A stretch of DNA of 64,000 bases, taken from assembly GCF_021295315.1 (NCBI RefSeq), contig NZ_JAIMJA010000002.1, positions 248,001-312,000 of the forward strand, written 5' to 3'. Below are positions 37,184 through 47,243 of this stretch, one piece after another. Source of the DNA: Motilimonas cestriensis. Its GTDB lineage: Bacteria > Pseudomonadota > Gammaproteobacteria > Enterobacterales > CBDFNC01. Numbering within the stretch: the stretch's first letter is position 1; each line of letters begins with the position of its first letter. The notes under the pieces are model-generated. The model ran no database searches. It saw only the letters and a program-made list of their open reading frames with translations, and was not told the origin of the DNA. Made by a program: the position numbers and the translations under genes.

Positions 37184-38200
37184 TTACTTTGATGGCGACA
37201 CAAGCAAGCACTGTTTAAGTTGGGTTAGCAATTCGAGCTCCTTTATCGGGGTATCAGAAATCAATTCTATGCGGCTATCATTGGCATGTTCAGCCTTAGA
37301 CACAGTTATCTCCTGATTAACTTGATTGATAATCATAATACCTTGATTGGTTTGCATGACGCCTTTCAGTCTTATTACATTAAGCGAGGCTAATAGGGTT
37401 AACAGTTTTTCTTTATCAAAGCACTGTTGCTTGGCAAATACCCAGCCGCAACTGAAATATTCACTTTGCTGCGCGGTAAAATGGCTAACGCTCTCAGCCA
37501 ATACTAAAGAAATGGCTGGGTTGATATTGGGTTCATTCGTCTGCGCTTTAAACAACTGAAAAATGGGGGCTTTAGGCGGCAAGTTTGCAAATTCCGTGAG
37601 CCATGCAAAGGGCAATTGGGCTTGACTTAACACGCGGATAGATCGCGGCTTTTTCGTTAGCTGTTCAGCAACATAAGTCTCCAAGGCGGCCAGCTCTTCA
37701 CCTCGGTATAAATCAGCTTTATTCGCAATAATTAAATCCGCCACTGCCAATTGCTGCTTGAAAATATCGTGTTCACGATAGCGCGCTTGCTGTATTTGCC
37801 TTGCATCAACCAAAGTGATCACACCCTGCATGTTTAGCACGCCATTATATTGTGGCCCCGTTAAGGCTTTGAGCACTTGCTGCGGATGGCCTAAGCCTGT
37901 GGGCTCGATCAGTAATCGGTCTGGTTGTGCAGCTTTCAACAGTTTATTTAGCGCAACGCCCATCGGCACGCCAGCCGCGCAACACATGCAACCGCCGGGA
38001 ACCTCTTGGATAACCACGCGTTTATCTGGCTCAGGCCCAACACTGAGCAGCGCCTGATCAATGCCAACCTCTCCGAATTCATTGACTAAAATAGCCCAAA
38101 CTTCATGCGCTGGTTTTTGCGTCATTAAAAATTGAATGGCACTGCTTTTTCCGGCCCCCAAAAAGCCACTGATAATATGGGTTTTAACTTCTTTAATCAT
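37184..38200 (-). CDS. CobW/YjiA-family metal-chaperone GTPase
   Basis: The 338-residue GTPase has P-loop GFLGAGKSSA, the GGCMCCA metal-binding CxCC motif and an NKAD guanine-specificity motif. Its C-terminal CobW domain starts near residue 230. Such COG0523 proteins insert zinc or other metals into targets; the target is not evident. It is preceded by the deoD terminator. Confidence 0.88.
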   Translation of the reverse strand: MIKEVKTHIISGFLGAGKSSAIQFLMTQKPAHEVWAILVNEFGEVGIDQALLSVGPEPDKRVVIQEVPGGCMCCAAGVPMGVALNKLLKAAQPDRLLIEPTGLGHPQQVLKALTGPQYNGVLNMQGVITLVDARQIQQARYREHDIFKQQLAVADLIIANKADLYRGEELAALETYVAEQLTKKPRSIRVLSQAQLPFAWLTEFANLPPKAPIFQLFKAQTNEPNINPAISLVLAESVSHFTAQQSEYFSCGWVFAKQQCFDKEKLLTLLASLNVIRLKGVMQTNQGIMIINQVNQEITVSKAEHANDSRIELISDTPIKELELLTQLKQCLLVSPSK

Positions 38201-38295
38201 AAGGATTACGGCGCTGAAATTTTTCCTACACTAACAACTAAGTCATCGAAATAACAGATTCTTGCTATATGCTGGGGCGTTTAAAAAGATTAGAG

Positions 38296-38325
38296 CTAAA
38301 AAAAGCGCCTCTCGGCGCTTTTCTT
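38296..38325 (-). terminator. Terminator after deoD
   Basis: AAAAGCGCC and GGCGCTTTT form a stem flanked by A and T runs, 20 bases beyond the deoD stop. Confidence 0.8.
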
Positions 38326-38341
38326 AATAACAAGCACGAGA

Positions 38342-39046
38342 TTAGAGAAGTGAATCCAACGTCATAATAATCATGTCGTTAAACGTAGTTTGACGTTCAT
38401 CTGAAGTGGTTTGTTCGCCAGTGCGAATATGATCAGATACGGTCACCACGCATAAAGCATTAGCGCCATATTCTGCCGCAACGCCGTACAAGCCCGCCGC
38501 TTCCATTTCTACGCCAAGGATGCCCATTTTTTCCATGTAGTCGAACATCTCTGGATCAGGGGTGTAGAACAAATCGGCCGAGAACACATTACCTACTTGT
38601 ACCGGGATCTCAGCTTGCTCAGCTGCCGTGACAACCTTGCGCAACAAATCGAAACTCGCAATTGCGGCAAAGTCATGATCTTTAAAGCGCATACGATTCA
38701 CTTTCGAGTCGGTGCATGCGCCCATCGCGACAATCACATCGCGTACCTTTACTTTCTCGCTCACCGCGCCGCAGCTGCCAACACGGATCAGGTTTTTCAC
38801 GCCGTATTCAGTGATTAATTCTTTGGCATAAATAGAACACGAAGGAATGCCCATGCCTGAGCCCATTACTGAAACTCGCTTACCTTTATACGTACCGGTA
38901 AAGCCGAGCATGTTACGCACATCGGTCACTTGCACTGGGTTGTCTAAAAATGTTTCTGCTATGTATTTAGCGCGCAGTGGATCGCCTGGAAATAATACGG
39001 TTTCTGCAAAGTCGCCCGCTTGCGCATTAATATGTGGAGTTGCCAT
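38342..39046 (-). CDS. deoD: Purine nucleoside phosphorylase DeoD
   Basis: The 234-residue phosphorylase cleaves purine (deoxy)nucleosides to base and (deoxy)ribose 1-phosphate. It has the family start [38 protein letters not shown] and the [12 protein letters not shown] segment. It lies 60 bases after deoC in the same direction, as in deo operons. Confidence 0.97.
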   Translation of the reverse strand: MATPHINAQAGDFAETVLFPGDPLRAKYIAETFLDNPVQVTDVRNMLGFTGTYKGKRVSVMGSGMGIPSCSIYAKELITEYGVKNLIRVGSCGAVSEKVKVRDVIVAMGACTDSKVNRMRFKDHDFAAIASFDLLRKVVTAAEQAEIPVQVGNVFSADLFYTPDPEMFDYMEKMGILGVEMEAAGLYGVAAEYGANALCVVTVSDHIRTGEQTTSDERQTTFNDMIIMTLDSLL

Positions 39047-39106
39047 CTTGTGTACCTTAAATAAGTGATGTCATGCAGGCTCAACGCCTGCCAGATAAAA
39101 TTAAGC

Positions 39107-39877
39107 CTAGTAACCTGCGCCGCTTACATCGTGCTTCACGTCGAGCGTGGTTAATAGGTCAGCGAGTAAGCTCGATGCGCCAAAACGAAAATGCGCCGCA
39201 CTGATCCAATCTTCACCTAAGATATCGCTGACTAGTTGTAAATATTGCGCCGCTTGCGCCGCGGTTTTTACGCCGCCCGCAGGTTTAAAACCAATATGAG
39301 TATTGGTATCGCGAATCACTTCTAGCATGATTTTGGCTGATTCTAAGGTGGCATTTTCGGCCACTTTACCGGTGCTGGTCTTGATAAAGTCAGCCCCTGC
39401 AGCAATGGCTATTTCACTGGCTTGTTTAATGAGCGCGGCGTCTTTAATTTCGCCTGTTTCTAAAATCACTTTTAGTAGCACCGAGTCGCCACAGGCTTGC
39501 TTACAAGCTTTAACTAACTCAAAGCCAATCTCTGTATCGCCAGCAATAAAAGCGCGATAAGGAAACACCACATCCACTTCATCGGCACCATAGGCCACTG
39601 CCGCTTTGGTTTCTGCCAAGGCAATGTCAATGTCGTTGTTGCCATGAGGGAAGTTAGTCACGGTGGCGATTTTTACTTGGCCAGCGCCAAGTTCATTTAA
39701 GGTTTTACGCGCGATAGGAATGAACCTTGGGTAGATACAAATAGCCGCCGTGGTGCCCACCGGGCTGTTGGCTTGATGGCAAAGTTTGATCACATCCGCG
39801 TCGGTATCATTATCGTTAAGGGTGGTAAGATCCATTAGTCCGAGCGCGGTGCGCGCGACTGCTTTAAGATCTGTCAT
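39107..39877 (-). CDS. deoC: Deoxyribose-phosphate aldolase DeoC
   Basis: DeoC splits 2-deoxyribose 5-phosphate into acetaldehyde and glyceraldehyde 3-phosphate. The 256-residue TIM-barrel protein carries the Schiff-base lysine in [11 protein letters not shown] and the second active-site Lys in [11 protein letters not shown]. With deoD it allows use of nucleosides as carbon source. A palindrome 24 bases upstream of its start is a candidate CytR/DeoR-type operator. Confidence 0.97.
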   Translation of the reverse strand: MTDLKAVARTALGLMDLTTLNDNDTDADVIKLCHQANSPVGTTAAICIYPRFIPIARKTLNELGAGQVKIATVTNFPHGNNDIDIALAETKAAVAYGADEVDVVFPYRAFIAGDTEIGFELVKACKQACGDSVLLKVILETGEIKDAALIKQASEIAIAAGADFIKTSTGKVAENATLESAKIMLEVIRDTNTHIGFKPAGGVKTAAQAAQYLQLVSDILGEDWISAAHFRFGASSLLADLLTTLDVKHDVSGAGY

Positions 39878-39900
39878 GTCTCTTCTCCATTCATAAAATT

Positions 39901-39915
39901 TGCATATCGTATGCA
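39901..39915. promoter_or_regulatory. Palindrome upstream of deoC, possible CytR/DeoR site
   Basis: TGCATA-TCG-TATGCA is a perfect inverted repeat 24 bases before the deoC ATG. CytR-type LacI-family regulators of nucleoside genes bind related TGCA-containing palindromes. The remaining ~330 bases of this gap show no gene. Confidence 0.5.
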
Positions 39916-40244
39916 GAAACTGACGGACTTGGTTCCTTGAAGACAGTTATCATCATCAAACTGTAAACGTAGCGATGCTGGTATAAAGCATGTTGTTGAA
40001 TACGTTGTTAAATCCATTTAACCGATCATGATGCTTTAAATTATTTTGCGGCCATCTTGGCCTGCTAATTTAAACTCGTGTCAAAAGTATCAACTTAGTA
40101 ATGATTATTTCAAAGTATAAATAACTCATCACTTGGCAATATTAAACACAAGATGCTTACAATAGCGCCAGTGGTGCAAGGGTACAAGCCCCTTATTAAG
40201 GCGATAATATAAGTTTTTTATAAAGGGTGCGCTTGGTCAAAGAG

Positions 40245-41045
40245 CTAGATTTTTCCCCTGCCAAACACGGCTTGGCTGTTTTGCCACAAGCCCTTTGCCA
40301 ACTGCGCTGGTGGCTCATCTCGTAACTCGGCTAAGGCATTAAAAATGAAAGGTAAATTAAGCGGAGAATTGACATTGGTAGTTTGATTGGCGATAGGCAT
40401 ATCTGGGCCATCGGTTTCGAGCATCAAAGCTTCAAGGGGAAAACGTGCGACACTGGCGCGAGTTTTGGCCGCTCTTGGATAGGTGATAACGCCGCCGATC
40501 CCCAACTTAAAGCCTTTATCAATAAATGCCATGCCTTGCTCATAGCTGCCCGAAAAAGCATGTAGCACGCCGCCATAAGGAAAATGCTTAAGCTCAGCTA
40601 ATAATGACGAAGCTGTTTTACGTTGGTGCAAAATTAGCGGCAATTTAGCCGTTTTTGCTATTTCAATTTGTTGGCGCAATACGTTTAATTGCAGCGCCAT
40701 CGGCACATCCACCATGGCATCCAACCCCACCTCGCCAATCGCCAGTGGTTGATATTGTTCAGCTAACTGCTGTAACAATGCCATGTGCTCAGCTTGGTAA
40801 TCGGCGAGAAAATACGGGTGTAAGCCTAAGGCAAAATCAAGCGCGGGATGAGACTGACACAAGGCAATTAAATCTTGCCAAGTGGCCGCTTTAACACCGG
40901 GTACTAAGATGCGCTTAACGGTTAATTGAGCGGCATCCATTAACAGTTGCTCGCGCACGCCATCAAACTCGGCAAAATCAAGGTGGCAGTGAGTGTCCAT
41001 CATCGGGCTATTGAGGCTCACTATTTTTCCATACTCCAATGACAC
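40245..41045 (-). CDS. TatD-family metal-dependent hydrolase (YjjV-like)
   Basis: The 266-residue TIM-barrel hydrolase has MDTHCHLDFAEFD at the first metal site, GLHPYF and GEVGLDAMVD in the middle, and LMLETDGPDMP near the end, all TatD family signatures. The GTG start at 41045 is supported by GGAGG just upstream. It is likely a DNase or tRNA-processing related nuclease; substrate unknown. Confidence 0.9.
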   Translation of the reverse strand: MSLEYGKIVSLNSPMMDTHCHLDFAEFDGVREQLLMDAAQLTVKRILVPGVKAATWQDLIALCQSHPALDFALGLHPYFLADYQAEHMALLQQLAEQYQPLAIGEVGLDAMVDVPMALQLNVLRQQIEIAKTAKLPLILHQRKTASSLLAELKHFPYGGVLHAFSGSYEQGMAFIDKGFKLGIGGVITYPRAAKTRASVARFPLEALMLETDGPDMPIANQTTNVNSPLNLPFIFNALAELRDEPPAQLAKGLWQNSQAVFGRGKI

Positions 41046-41077
41046 ACCCCCTCCATTTCAGTCTCGTTTACCGATAC

Positions 41078-41106
41078 AAAAACAGCGCCAATCGGCGCTG
41101 TTTTTA
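41078..41106 (-). terminator. Terminator after prfC
   Basis: AACAGCGCC and GGCGCTGTT form a stem followed by five T on the minus strand, and also a T-run on the plus strand. It separates prfC from the TatD gene. Confidence 0.8.
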
Positions 41107-41150
41107 ATGAATTAAGTCAGCGCAGCTAAATCACTGCGACTGGGCGACGA

Positions 41151-42740
41151 TTAATGCTCGCGGGTCTTTCTAAAGTTCACATCAGGGTAGCGCTCAATCG
41201 CCAAGTTTAAGTTAACCATGGTCGGCGCAATATAAGTCAGATTATCACCACCATCTAGGGCTAAGTTATCGTAGGCTTTTTTCTCAAACTCAATCATCTT
41301 GCTGGTGTTATCACTTTCTACCCAGCGCGCCGTGGCAACGCTAATGCTTTCGTAGATGGCTTCCACCTTGTATTCCGATTTTAAGCGCGCCGTCACTACC
41401 TCAAACTGTAGTACACCGACCGCGCCTACGATCAAGTCGTTGTTGCGCAGTGGTCGAAATACTTGTACCGCGCCTTCTTCAGAAAGCTGTACTAGGCCTT
41501 TTAACAGTTGTTTTTGTTTCAGCGGATCTTTTAAACGAATGCGGCGGAACATTTCTGGCGCAAAGTTTGGAATACCGCTGAACTTCATGTCTTCACCTTG
41601 GGTAAAGGTGTCACCAATTTGGATAGTGCCGTGGTTGTGTAAACCAATGATGTCACCGGCATAGGCTTCTTCTGCAGCGCTGCGATCGCCCGCCATAAAG
41701 GTAACCGCATCAGAAATGGTGACATCTTTACCTAAACGCACATGGCGCATCTTCATGCTCTTTTCGTATTTGCCTGACACCACACGCATGAAAGCAATAC
41801 GGTCACGGTGTTTAGGATCCATGTTGGCTTGAATTTTAAACACAAAACCAGAGAATTTCTCTTCCGTAGCGATCACATCACGGTCTTGCGTGGCACGCGG
41901 CATTGGCGCTGGCGCCCATTCCGTTAAGCCTTCAAGAATATGGTCAACACCAAAGTTACCTAGCGCGGTACCAAAATAAACCGGCGTTAATTCACCGGCT
42001 AAGAATAGCTCTTTATCAAATTCATGGGCCGCGCCCAATACCAATTCAATTTCTTCACGTACGCTTTCAGCTAATACGCTGCCAATCGCTTGCGTAACAG
42101 CATCGTTATCAATGCCTTTAATAATGCGCACTTCTTGGATGGTATGGCCTTGACCTGATTGGTATAAAATCACTTCATCGCGATGAATGTGGTACACACC
42201 TTTAAACTCTTTACCACAGCCAATCGGCCAAGTGACAGGTGCACACGCCATTTTGAGTTCTTCTTCAACTTCGTCAAGTAGCTCCATGGGATCGCGCGTA
42301 TCACGGTCCATTTTGTTCATAAAGGTAACGATAGGCGTATCACGCAAACGCGTGACTTCCATTAATTTGCGGGTTCGGTCTTCGACACCTTTCGCCGCAT
42401 CAATCACCATTAAACATGAATCCACCGCCGTTAACGTACGGTAAGTATCTTCCGAGAAGTCTTCGTGTCCTGGGGTGTCTAACAGATTAACCAAACAGTT
42501 ATTAAACGGAAATTGCATCACCGAGGTCGTGACGGAGATACCACGCTCTTTTTCCATTTCCATCCAGTCAGACTTAGCATGTTGCGAGCTGCCCTTGCCT
42601 TTTACGCTACCGGCGGTTTGAATAGCACGCCCGTGTAATAATACCTTCTCAGTGATTGTTGTTTTACCCGCATCTGGGTGGGAGATGATAGCAAAGGTCC
42701 TTCGCTTATTGATTTCATTAAGAAAATCTTGGTTTGCCAT
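41151..42740 (-). CDS. prfC: Peptide chain release factor 3
   Basis: RF3 is a translational GTPase that recycles RF1/RF2. The 529-residue protein has the G1 motif [13 protein letters not shown], the G2/G3 region ([22 protein letters not shown]) and FMNKMDRD. Its first ~20 codons and promoter differ slightly from the displaced prfC 5' copy at 54588-54680. The active gene therefore has a 5' end supplied by the inserted island, as in SXT/R391 integration. Confidence 0.96.
   Translation of the reverse strand: MANQDFLNEINKRRTFAIISHPDAGKTTITEKVLLHGRAIQTAGSVKGKGSSQHAKSDWMEMEKERGISVTTSVMQFPFNNCLVNLLDTPGHEDFSEDTYRTLTAVDSCLMVIDAAKGVEDRTRKLMEVTRLRDTPIVTFMNKMDRDTRDPMELLDEVEEELKMACAPVTWPIGCGKEFKGVYHIHRDEVILYQSGQGHTIQEVRIIKGIDNDAVTQAIGSVLAESVREEIELVLGAAHEFDKELFLAGELTPVYFGTALGNFGVDHILEGLTEWAPAPMPRATQDRDVIATEEKFSGFVFKIQANMDPKHRDRIAFMRVVSGKYEKSMKMRHVRLGKDVTISDAVTFMAGDRSAAEEAYAGDIIGLHNHGTIQIGDTFTQGEDMKFSGIPNFAPEMFRRIRLKDPLKQKQLLKGLVQLSEEGAVQVFRPLRNNDLIVGAVGVLQFEVVTARLKSEYKVEAIYESISVATARWVESDNTSKMIEFEKKAYDNLALDGGDNLTYIAPTMVNLNLAIERYPDVNFRKTREH
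42671..42689 (-). repeat. Island attachment core in prfC (active copy)
   Basis: The minus strand ATCTCCCACCCAGATG within prfC codons 19-24 corresponds to the SXT/R391 target region. The matching core is at 54611-54629. Homology between the two copies continues upward for ~200 bases (through the prfC start and promoter) but ends at the core on the other side, as expected for a recombination junction. Confidence 0.75.
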
Positions 42741-42996
42741 GTATAAATTCTTTTAGTTTGTACACGGATTTGTACACACTTTTGGAAGTACTCTCTTTTC
42801 AGTTCTTCGCTAGTCAAATCCGTCGTGTTAATCGTAATTGGCCGCTATTTTCGCTGATCTTGACTTTATAAACAATCAATGGTTATCTAATCGGTTACCA
42901 TTTACTCTCAGCGTGCGCCAATGCTCAGTTGTAGCTGTTTGCAATCGTTGCTTCTTCAGCTCATGAACAACTGTGGCTAAACCACAAATTCCTTCG
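42741..42996. other. Element-borne prfC promoter and island end
   Basis: The first ~135 bases (42741-42875) are nearly identical to 54681-54813 and hold the prfC leader with two TTTGTACAC motifs (42756-42778). The remainder up to the SetR-like gene is unique AT-rich DNA without a gene. Confidence 0.6.
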
Positions 42997-43644
42997 CTAC
43001 CAAAAATCGATGATAGCTTGTTTAACAACGCCTATAATTGAGCAGTTGCCGTTGATCGGTATTGCTGGATACTGTGGATTAAGAGGCTTCAAATATTTTT
43101 GCTCACCATCCAAGACTAATTGTTTAAAGGTTGCTTCTCTTGAATCGTCAAGCCGCGCTACAACCAATGAACCCGATGAGTAAGGAGCATCAGGATCTAC
43201 AACTATAACAGCACCTTCTGGTATTGATTTTTTGCCGCTTGGATTTTCCATACTGTCGCCTTTCACGCGCAGTGCGAAACAACCTTCATGTGCTTTCCCA
43301 GTGACTTCACGCCACTCCTCTGCATCTTCAAAGGCAAATCCCTCCGCTATTTCAGTCCAATCCCCAGCCTGAACCCAATTAATAAGAGGAATACTCCCTT
43401 TAATGTCAGGCCCTACTTCTACATTACCGACCCCCAAGCCAATCTCGCCATCACCTGTGGCGAGCCAATGAGCATTCACGCGAAGCGCCTCCGCGATCTG
43501 CATGGTGTAACGAGACCTAGCCGATTTACCAGAGCAAATCTGGCTGATCGACTGCTGTTTGATACCAATGCGACGAGCCAACTCCGACTGAGTCACCCCA
43601 GTAAGCTGCAAGGCATGGTTTAGTCGTTCGGATAAAGTTTTCAT
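42997..43644 (-). CDS. CI/SetR-like repressor with autocleavage domain
   Basis: The 215-residue protein has an N-terminal HTH (VTQSELARRIGIKQQSISQI) and a C-terminal S24 peptidase/LexA-like domain. It has the Ala93-Gly94 cleavage site, Ser131 (VKGDSMENP) and Lys174 (EATFKQL). Length, architecture and position beside prfC match SetR, the SOS-cleaved master repressor of SXT/R391 ICEs. No setCD activator genes are present here. Confidence 0.82.
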   Translation of the reverse strand: MKTLSERLNHALQLTGVTQSELARRIGIKQQSISQICSGKSARSRYTMQIAEALRVNAHWLATGDGEIGLGVGNVEVGPDIKGSIPLINWVQAGDWTEIAEGFAFEDAEEWREVTGKAHEGCFALRVKGDSMENPSGKKSIPEGAVIVVDPDAPYSSGSLVVARLDDSREATFKQLVLDGEQKYLKPLNPQYPAIPINGNCSIIGVVKQAIIDFW

Positions 43645-43655
43645 AAGCCCGTACT

Positions 43656-43697
43656 CTACAAATAAAACTGTAGACTTTCAACAATTTTAACTGTTGA
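43656..43697. promoter_or_regulatory. Two operator-like palindromes upstream of the repressor
   Basis: CTACA-N8-TGTAG (43656-43673) and TCAACA-N8-TGTTGA (43678-43697) lie directly before the repressor start and on its divergent side. Spacing and symmetry fit CI/SetR operators. The remaining ~370 bases to 44069 contain no gene. Confidence 0.6.
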
Positions 43698-44069
43698 TCT
43701 AACTAAAGCTTTACCCAAGATATCTCAAGATGCAGGATTCAGATCCCGGTCGTGTTTTCAACACTAGGCACGCTAATACAGGAATGTAGGCACCTTTTTA
43801 ATAAGCGTAACAACGTAGTGGAAAGATGGCTGCGCTCCCATAGGGCAAGCTTTACAAGCGTTTATGTTGCGTGATTGATTTTGATAAGGGAAAAGCCATT
43901 ACCTAAAATTAATGCCTTGCCTAAACGTGCGTAAAATTTTTCTGAAATCAATCCACTCCAGGTTGATTGGGTATAATGCAGCCCTCTTGAGCATTTGAAC
44001 TTGGTTTAGCATGTCCTTCTGATAACTAGCCAGCATTGATACATGCAAATTCCGTCAGTGGAGCGTTTT

Positions 44070-45554
44070 CTAATATCGCCAAAAGGCACGTGAAAATATA
44101 ATCAGTATCGGGAAAATTTCTAAACGGCCAAACAACATGGCAACACACATTAACCACTTTCCTTCCGGTTTTAGTGTGCCAAACCCTGAAGCTGTGTCAC
44201 CGTATCCAATCCCCATATTGTTAATGCATGCCGCCACAGTACCAAACGCCGTGATAATATCATGCCCTATTGCCACCAATCCCCAGATGAAGACACAGGT
44301 GAAAAAGATATAAAGAAAAAACAACCCCCATACAGAGCTAATCACACGATCGGATACGCTCTGTCCGTTTACTTTCGTGGTTAATATGGCCTTCGGATGG
44401 ATGAGATTGTTGATCTCTCGGCTGCTTTGTTTATAGAGCAAGAGAAAACGAACGGCTTTGATACCGCCACAGGTGGAGCCAAAACATCCACCAAAAAAAC
44501 TCGCACCTAAAAGCAGCAATACAACATGATTCGGCCAACTTGGATAACCTCCTGCGCCCAACCCATTGTCTGTCATCACTGATACCGTTTGAAAAAAACC
44601 GTGAACCAGCGAGTCCTGTAAGCCAAAAGTCTGCGTTCGATACAATTCAAGACATGCAACCCCAACGATGCAAGAGAGGATAAAGATGAAAAAGCGAAAT
44701 TCCGCATTCTTAAGAATGGGGCGCACACTCCTTCTTACCAACGCAACGTAATATAGGGCAAAGTTAATAGCCGCGAGAATAGAAAATACACCAGCAACCA
44801 GCTCAACCGACGCACTATTGTAGAAACCTAAGCTATCACCGTGAGTAGAAAAGCCGCCCAATGAGACGGTTGATAAGCTATGACAGATGGCATCAAACCA
44901 ATTCATCCCCGCGGCTTTAAACGATAGCGCGCAAGCAAACGCAAGTGCGGAATACAAGCCCCATAGGTTTCGTGCTGTATCAGCAAGTCGAGGCGTCATT
45001 TTCTCCTCTTTCATCGGTCCAGGCATTTCAGATTGATAGAGCTTAGCACCACCAATGCCCAAAAATGGCAGAATCGCCACCGCTAATACAATGATTCCCA
45101 ACCCGCCTAAAAAATTCAGCTGGGCTCGGTAAAACAAAATCGATTTAGGTAGTGTATCAATATTAGAAAAAACCGAAGCTCCGGTTGTAGTAATACCGGA
45201 GACGCCTTCAAACACCGCATCCGTCAATGTCATGTTCAAGCGGCTATCTAAGATGAAAGGCAGTGCGCTCATCGCCGAAAAGATTAACCAAAATAAACAC
45301 GCCACCATAAAGCCGTCGCGCTTTTGTAGATATTTGTCTTCGCCCTTGGTTGATTTCCAGCCAACGATTCCAATGGAAAGTGAGAGTAAAAAAGTAAGAA
45401 GGAATGCCGTAATGTAACCATCGCGATTAAACAGCCCGACCATGATTGGAACCAGCATGGTAAAGCTGTAAATGATAATTAAGAAGCTACAAAGGTGAAT
45501 AATCGTGGTGAAGCGAGAGCTTACTTTCACGCTATCTTTAATCTTAAACATCAT
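44070..45554 (-). CDS. trkH: TrkH-family potassium channel subunit (second copy)
   Basis: The 494-residue membrane protein has four pore-loop repeats of the TrkH/KtrB superfamily (GVSGITTTGASVF, STVSLGGFSTHG, MTDNGLGAGG, NNMGIGYGD). It takes up K+ (or Na+/K+) across the inner membrane with a TrkA/KtrA partner. It ends the island potassium operon after a 320-base gap that contains a large hairpin. Confidence 0.9.
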   Translation of the reverse strand: MMFKIKDSVKVSSRFTTIIHLCSFLIIIYSFTMLVPIMVGLFNRDGYITAFLLTFLLSLSIGIVGWKSTKGEDKYLQKRDGFMVACLFWLIFSAMSALPFILDSRLNMTLTDAVFEGVSGITTTGASVFSNIDTLPKSILFYRAQLNFLGGLGIIVLAVAILPFLGIGGAKLYQSEMPGPMKEEKMTPRLADTARNLWGLYSALAFACALSFKAAGMNWFDAICHSLSTVSLGGFSTHGDSLGFYNSASVELVAGVFSILAAINFALYYVALVRRSVRPILKNAEFRFFIFILSCIVGVACLELYRTQTFGLQDSLVHGFFQTVSVMTDNGLGAGGYPSWPNHVVLLLLGASFFGGCFGSTCGGIKAVRFLLLYKQSSREINNLIHPKAILTTKVNGQSVSDRVISSVWGLFFLYIFFTCVFIWGLVAIGHDIITAFGTVAACINNMGIGYGDTASGFGTLKPEGKWLMCVAMLFGRLEIFPILIIFSRAFWRY

Positions 45555-45589
45555 TTATTAATTACTCCCTGCACTAGGGTCTGTTGATC

Positions 45590-45745
45590 TTTCGTGATTA
45601 TTTTTGCAGCGAATTGTTGGGTATTTATGCAAGACGTTGTCGTAAGCAGCGCTTTTGTGGTGTAGCTGGCTACACGAAAAGGCGATAACGCAGTAGAAAT
45701 ACCCAACAAACGCTGCCCAAAGGGTTCGGCTAAAAGCGTTTTTCT
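45590..45745. repeat. Large structured repeat between ktrB and trkH
   Basis: GCAGCGAATTGTTGGGTATTT pairs with AAATACCCAACAAACGCTGC across ~60 bases, with an inner stem GTGTAGC/GCTACAC. It is an imperfect palindrome of ~105 bases, followed by CCCAAAGGGTTCGG. The architecture matches the element at 51728-51835. It looks like a Vibrio-type dispersed palindromic repeat rather than a gene. Confidence 0.6.
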
Positions 45746-45877
45746 CTTTGTTAAGCAGTATTTGCTTAGAATGCTAAGCGATACACTGCTCGCCGCGATA
45801 AAAACCTTAAAATTCAATAACAAAAATGCAACTGTAACGGCATAGAGTCTTATTGCCTGCTTAAGCGGGTAAAGCTC

Positions 45878-47242
45878 TTACCCTATCGACAGCTTCGTCT
45901 CAGCAAATCGCAATTTTCTCTGTCTTGGACTGGCTAAAAAATACACCACAGTCAGTGGGCCTAATCTCCCCATATACATCATAAAGATGATAATCAGTTC
46001 ACCCGATGTGGAGAGTTGCCCTGTTAAGCCGCGAGACAACCCCACAGTACCTAATGCAGAAACCGCTTCAAACATAACGTCTATCATCGGGGCATTTTCC
46101 GTCAAGAGTAATGCAAAGATGGCTAGCCACGTCACCACAACCGAAATCATCGTCAGTGCAAGGGCTTTACTGATCGTGTCTTTTGCAATTTCACGCTTAA
46201 AAACATGAATTTGCTCATCACGACGTAAGTAAGCGTAAGTCGATAAAATCAACACCATAAAGGTCACGACTTTGATACCGCTTGCGGTACTTAACGAGCC
46301 ACCACCAATGAACATCAGCACCAGAATAATCGCGGAGGTGGCATCTTCAAGTTGGTCAATAGCGAGCGTATTAAAGCCAGCGGTTCTTGGGGTCACCGCT
46401 TGAAACCACGAGGCCAGCCACTTACCCAGTTCGCTGAGTGGCGCTAATGTGTTGGGGTTTTCACGCTCTATTAGATAGATTGCTACCACAGCAACGGCAT
46501 TGATAAGCACGGTTCCCGTTATCATCATGCGGCTATAAACTGTCAGCTTTGACCACCGACGGTTTCGCTTTAAATCCATCCAAACCGAAAAGCCTAACCC
46601 GCCAATGATAAATAGTCCTGTAATCGTCAGGTTGACGACGGGGTCATCCACATAAGGCATTAAGCTATCAGCACTTAAGGCAAACCCTGCATTATTAAAC
46701 GCACTGATGGTATAGAAGAAACCGTGAAACAAGCTAGTTGCCCAGCCAAGTTCATCACTCCAATACCAAGCCAGTATGGTCATTCCAACCAATTCGACGG
46801 TCAGAGCAAACATCAGCACCGATTTAGCGGTCGCAACAAGCGTCGAGGAGTCGGTTTGATTAAATGCTTCTCTTGCTACGGTACGCTCTAAAAAGCCGAT
46901 TTTCCCTCCCAAAGCAATCAAGGTCACAATGGCAAAGGTCATGAGGCCGAGGCCACCACACTGGATAAGTAAAGCGATGACAATTTGCCCAAATAAGGTG
47001 AACTGAGTGCCTGTATCAACCACCACTAGCCCTGTTACCGTTACGGCTGAGGTAGCCGTGAACAAACTCTGTATCCAAGTAATAGGCTCATGAACAGCAA
47101 TAGGCAGTTTGAGTAATGCCGTACCCAGCAGGATGAGCAGTAAAAAGCTGCCACTTAAAATCAGCGGTGGCGCACCAACTATTTTTTTTCCTGACTTGGG
47201 TTTACGTTCTATCGGCGTGATAGAGGGATGCCACTGAACCAT
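45878..47242 (-). CDS. ktrB: KtrB-like potassium channel subunit
   Basis: The 454-residue protein (start at the ATG at 47242, one base after the ktrA stop; a longer frame reaches 47263) is a Trk/Ktr-type ion-translocating subunit. It has LFTATSAVTVTGLVVVDTG as the first pore, NNAGFALS as the second, TPRTAGFNT as the third and EAVSALGTVGLS as the fourth. KtrB works with KtrA, encoded just upstream, as a K+ uptake system. Confidence 0.92.
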   Translation of the reverse strand: MVQWHPSITPIERKPKSGKKIVGAPPLILSGSFLLLILLGTALLKLPIAVHEPITWIQSLFTATSAVTVTGLVVVDTGTQFTLFGQIVIALLIQCGGLGLMTFAIVTLIALGGKIGFLERTVAREAFNQTDSSTLVATAKSVLMFALTVELVGMTILAWYWSDELGWATSLFHGFFYTISAFNNAGFALSADSLMPYVDDPVVNLTITGLFIIGGLGFSVWMDLKRNRRWSKLTVYSRMMITGTVLINAVAVVAIYLIERENPNTLAPLSELGKWLASWFQAVTPRTAGFNTLAIDQLEDATSAIILVLMFIGGGSLSTASGIKVVTFMVLILSTYAYLRRDEQIHVFKREIAKDTISKALALTMISVVVTWLAIFALLLTENAPMIDVMFEAVSALGTVGLSRGLTGQLSTSGELIIIFMMYMGRLGPLTVVYFLASPRQRKLRFAETKLSIG

Positions 47243-47243
47243 G

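Noticed and set aside
45551-45823. 90-codon frame in the ktrB-trkH gap
   Set aside because: It is built from the large palindrome (the peptide is a reading of the stem), so it is not a gene.
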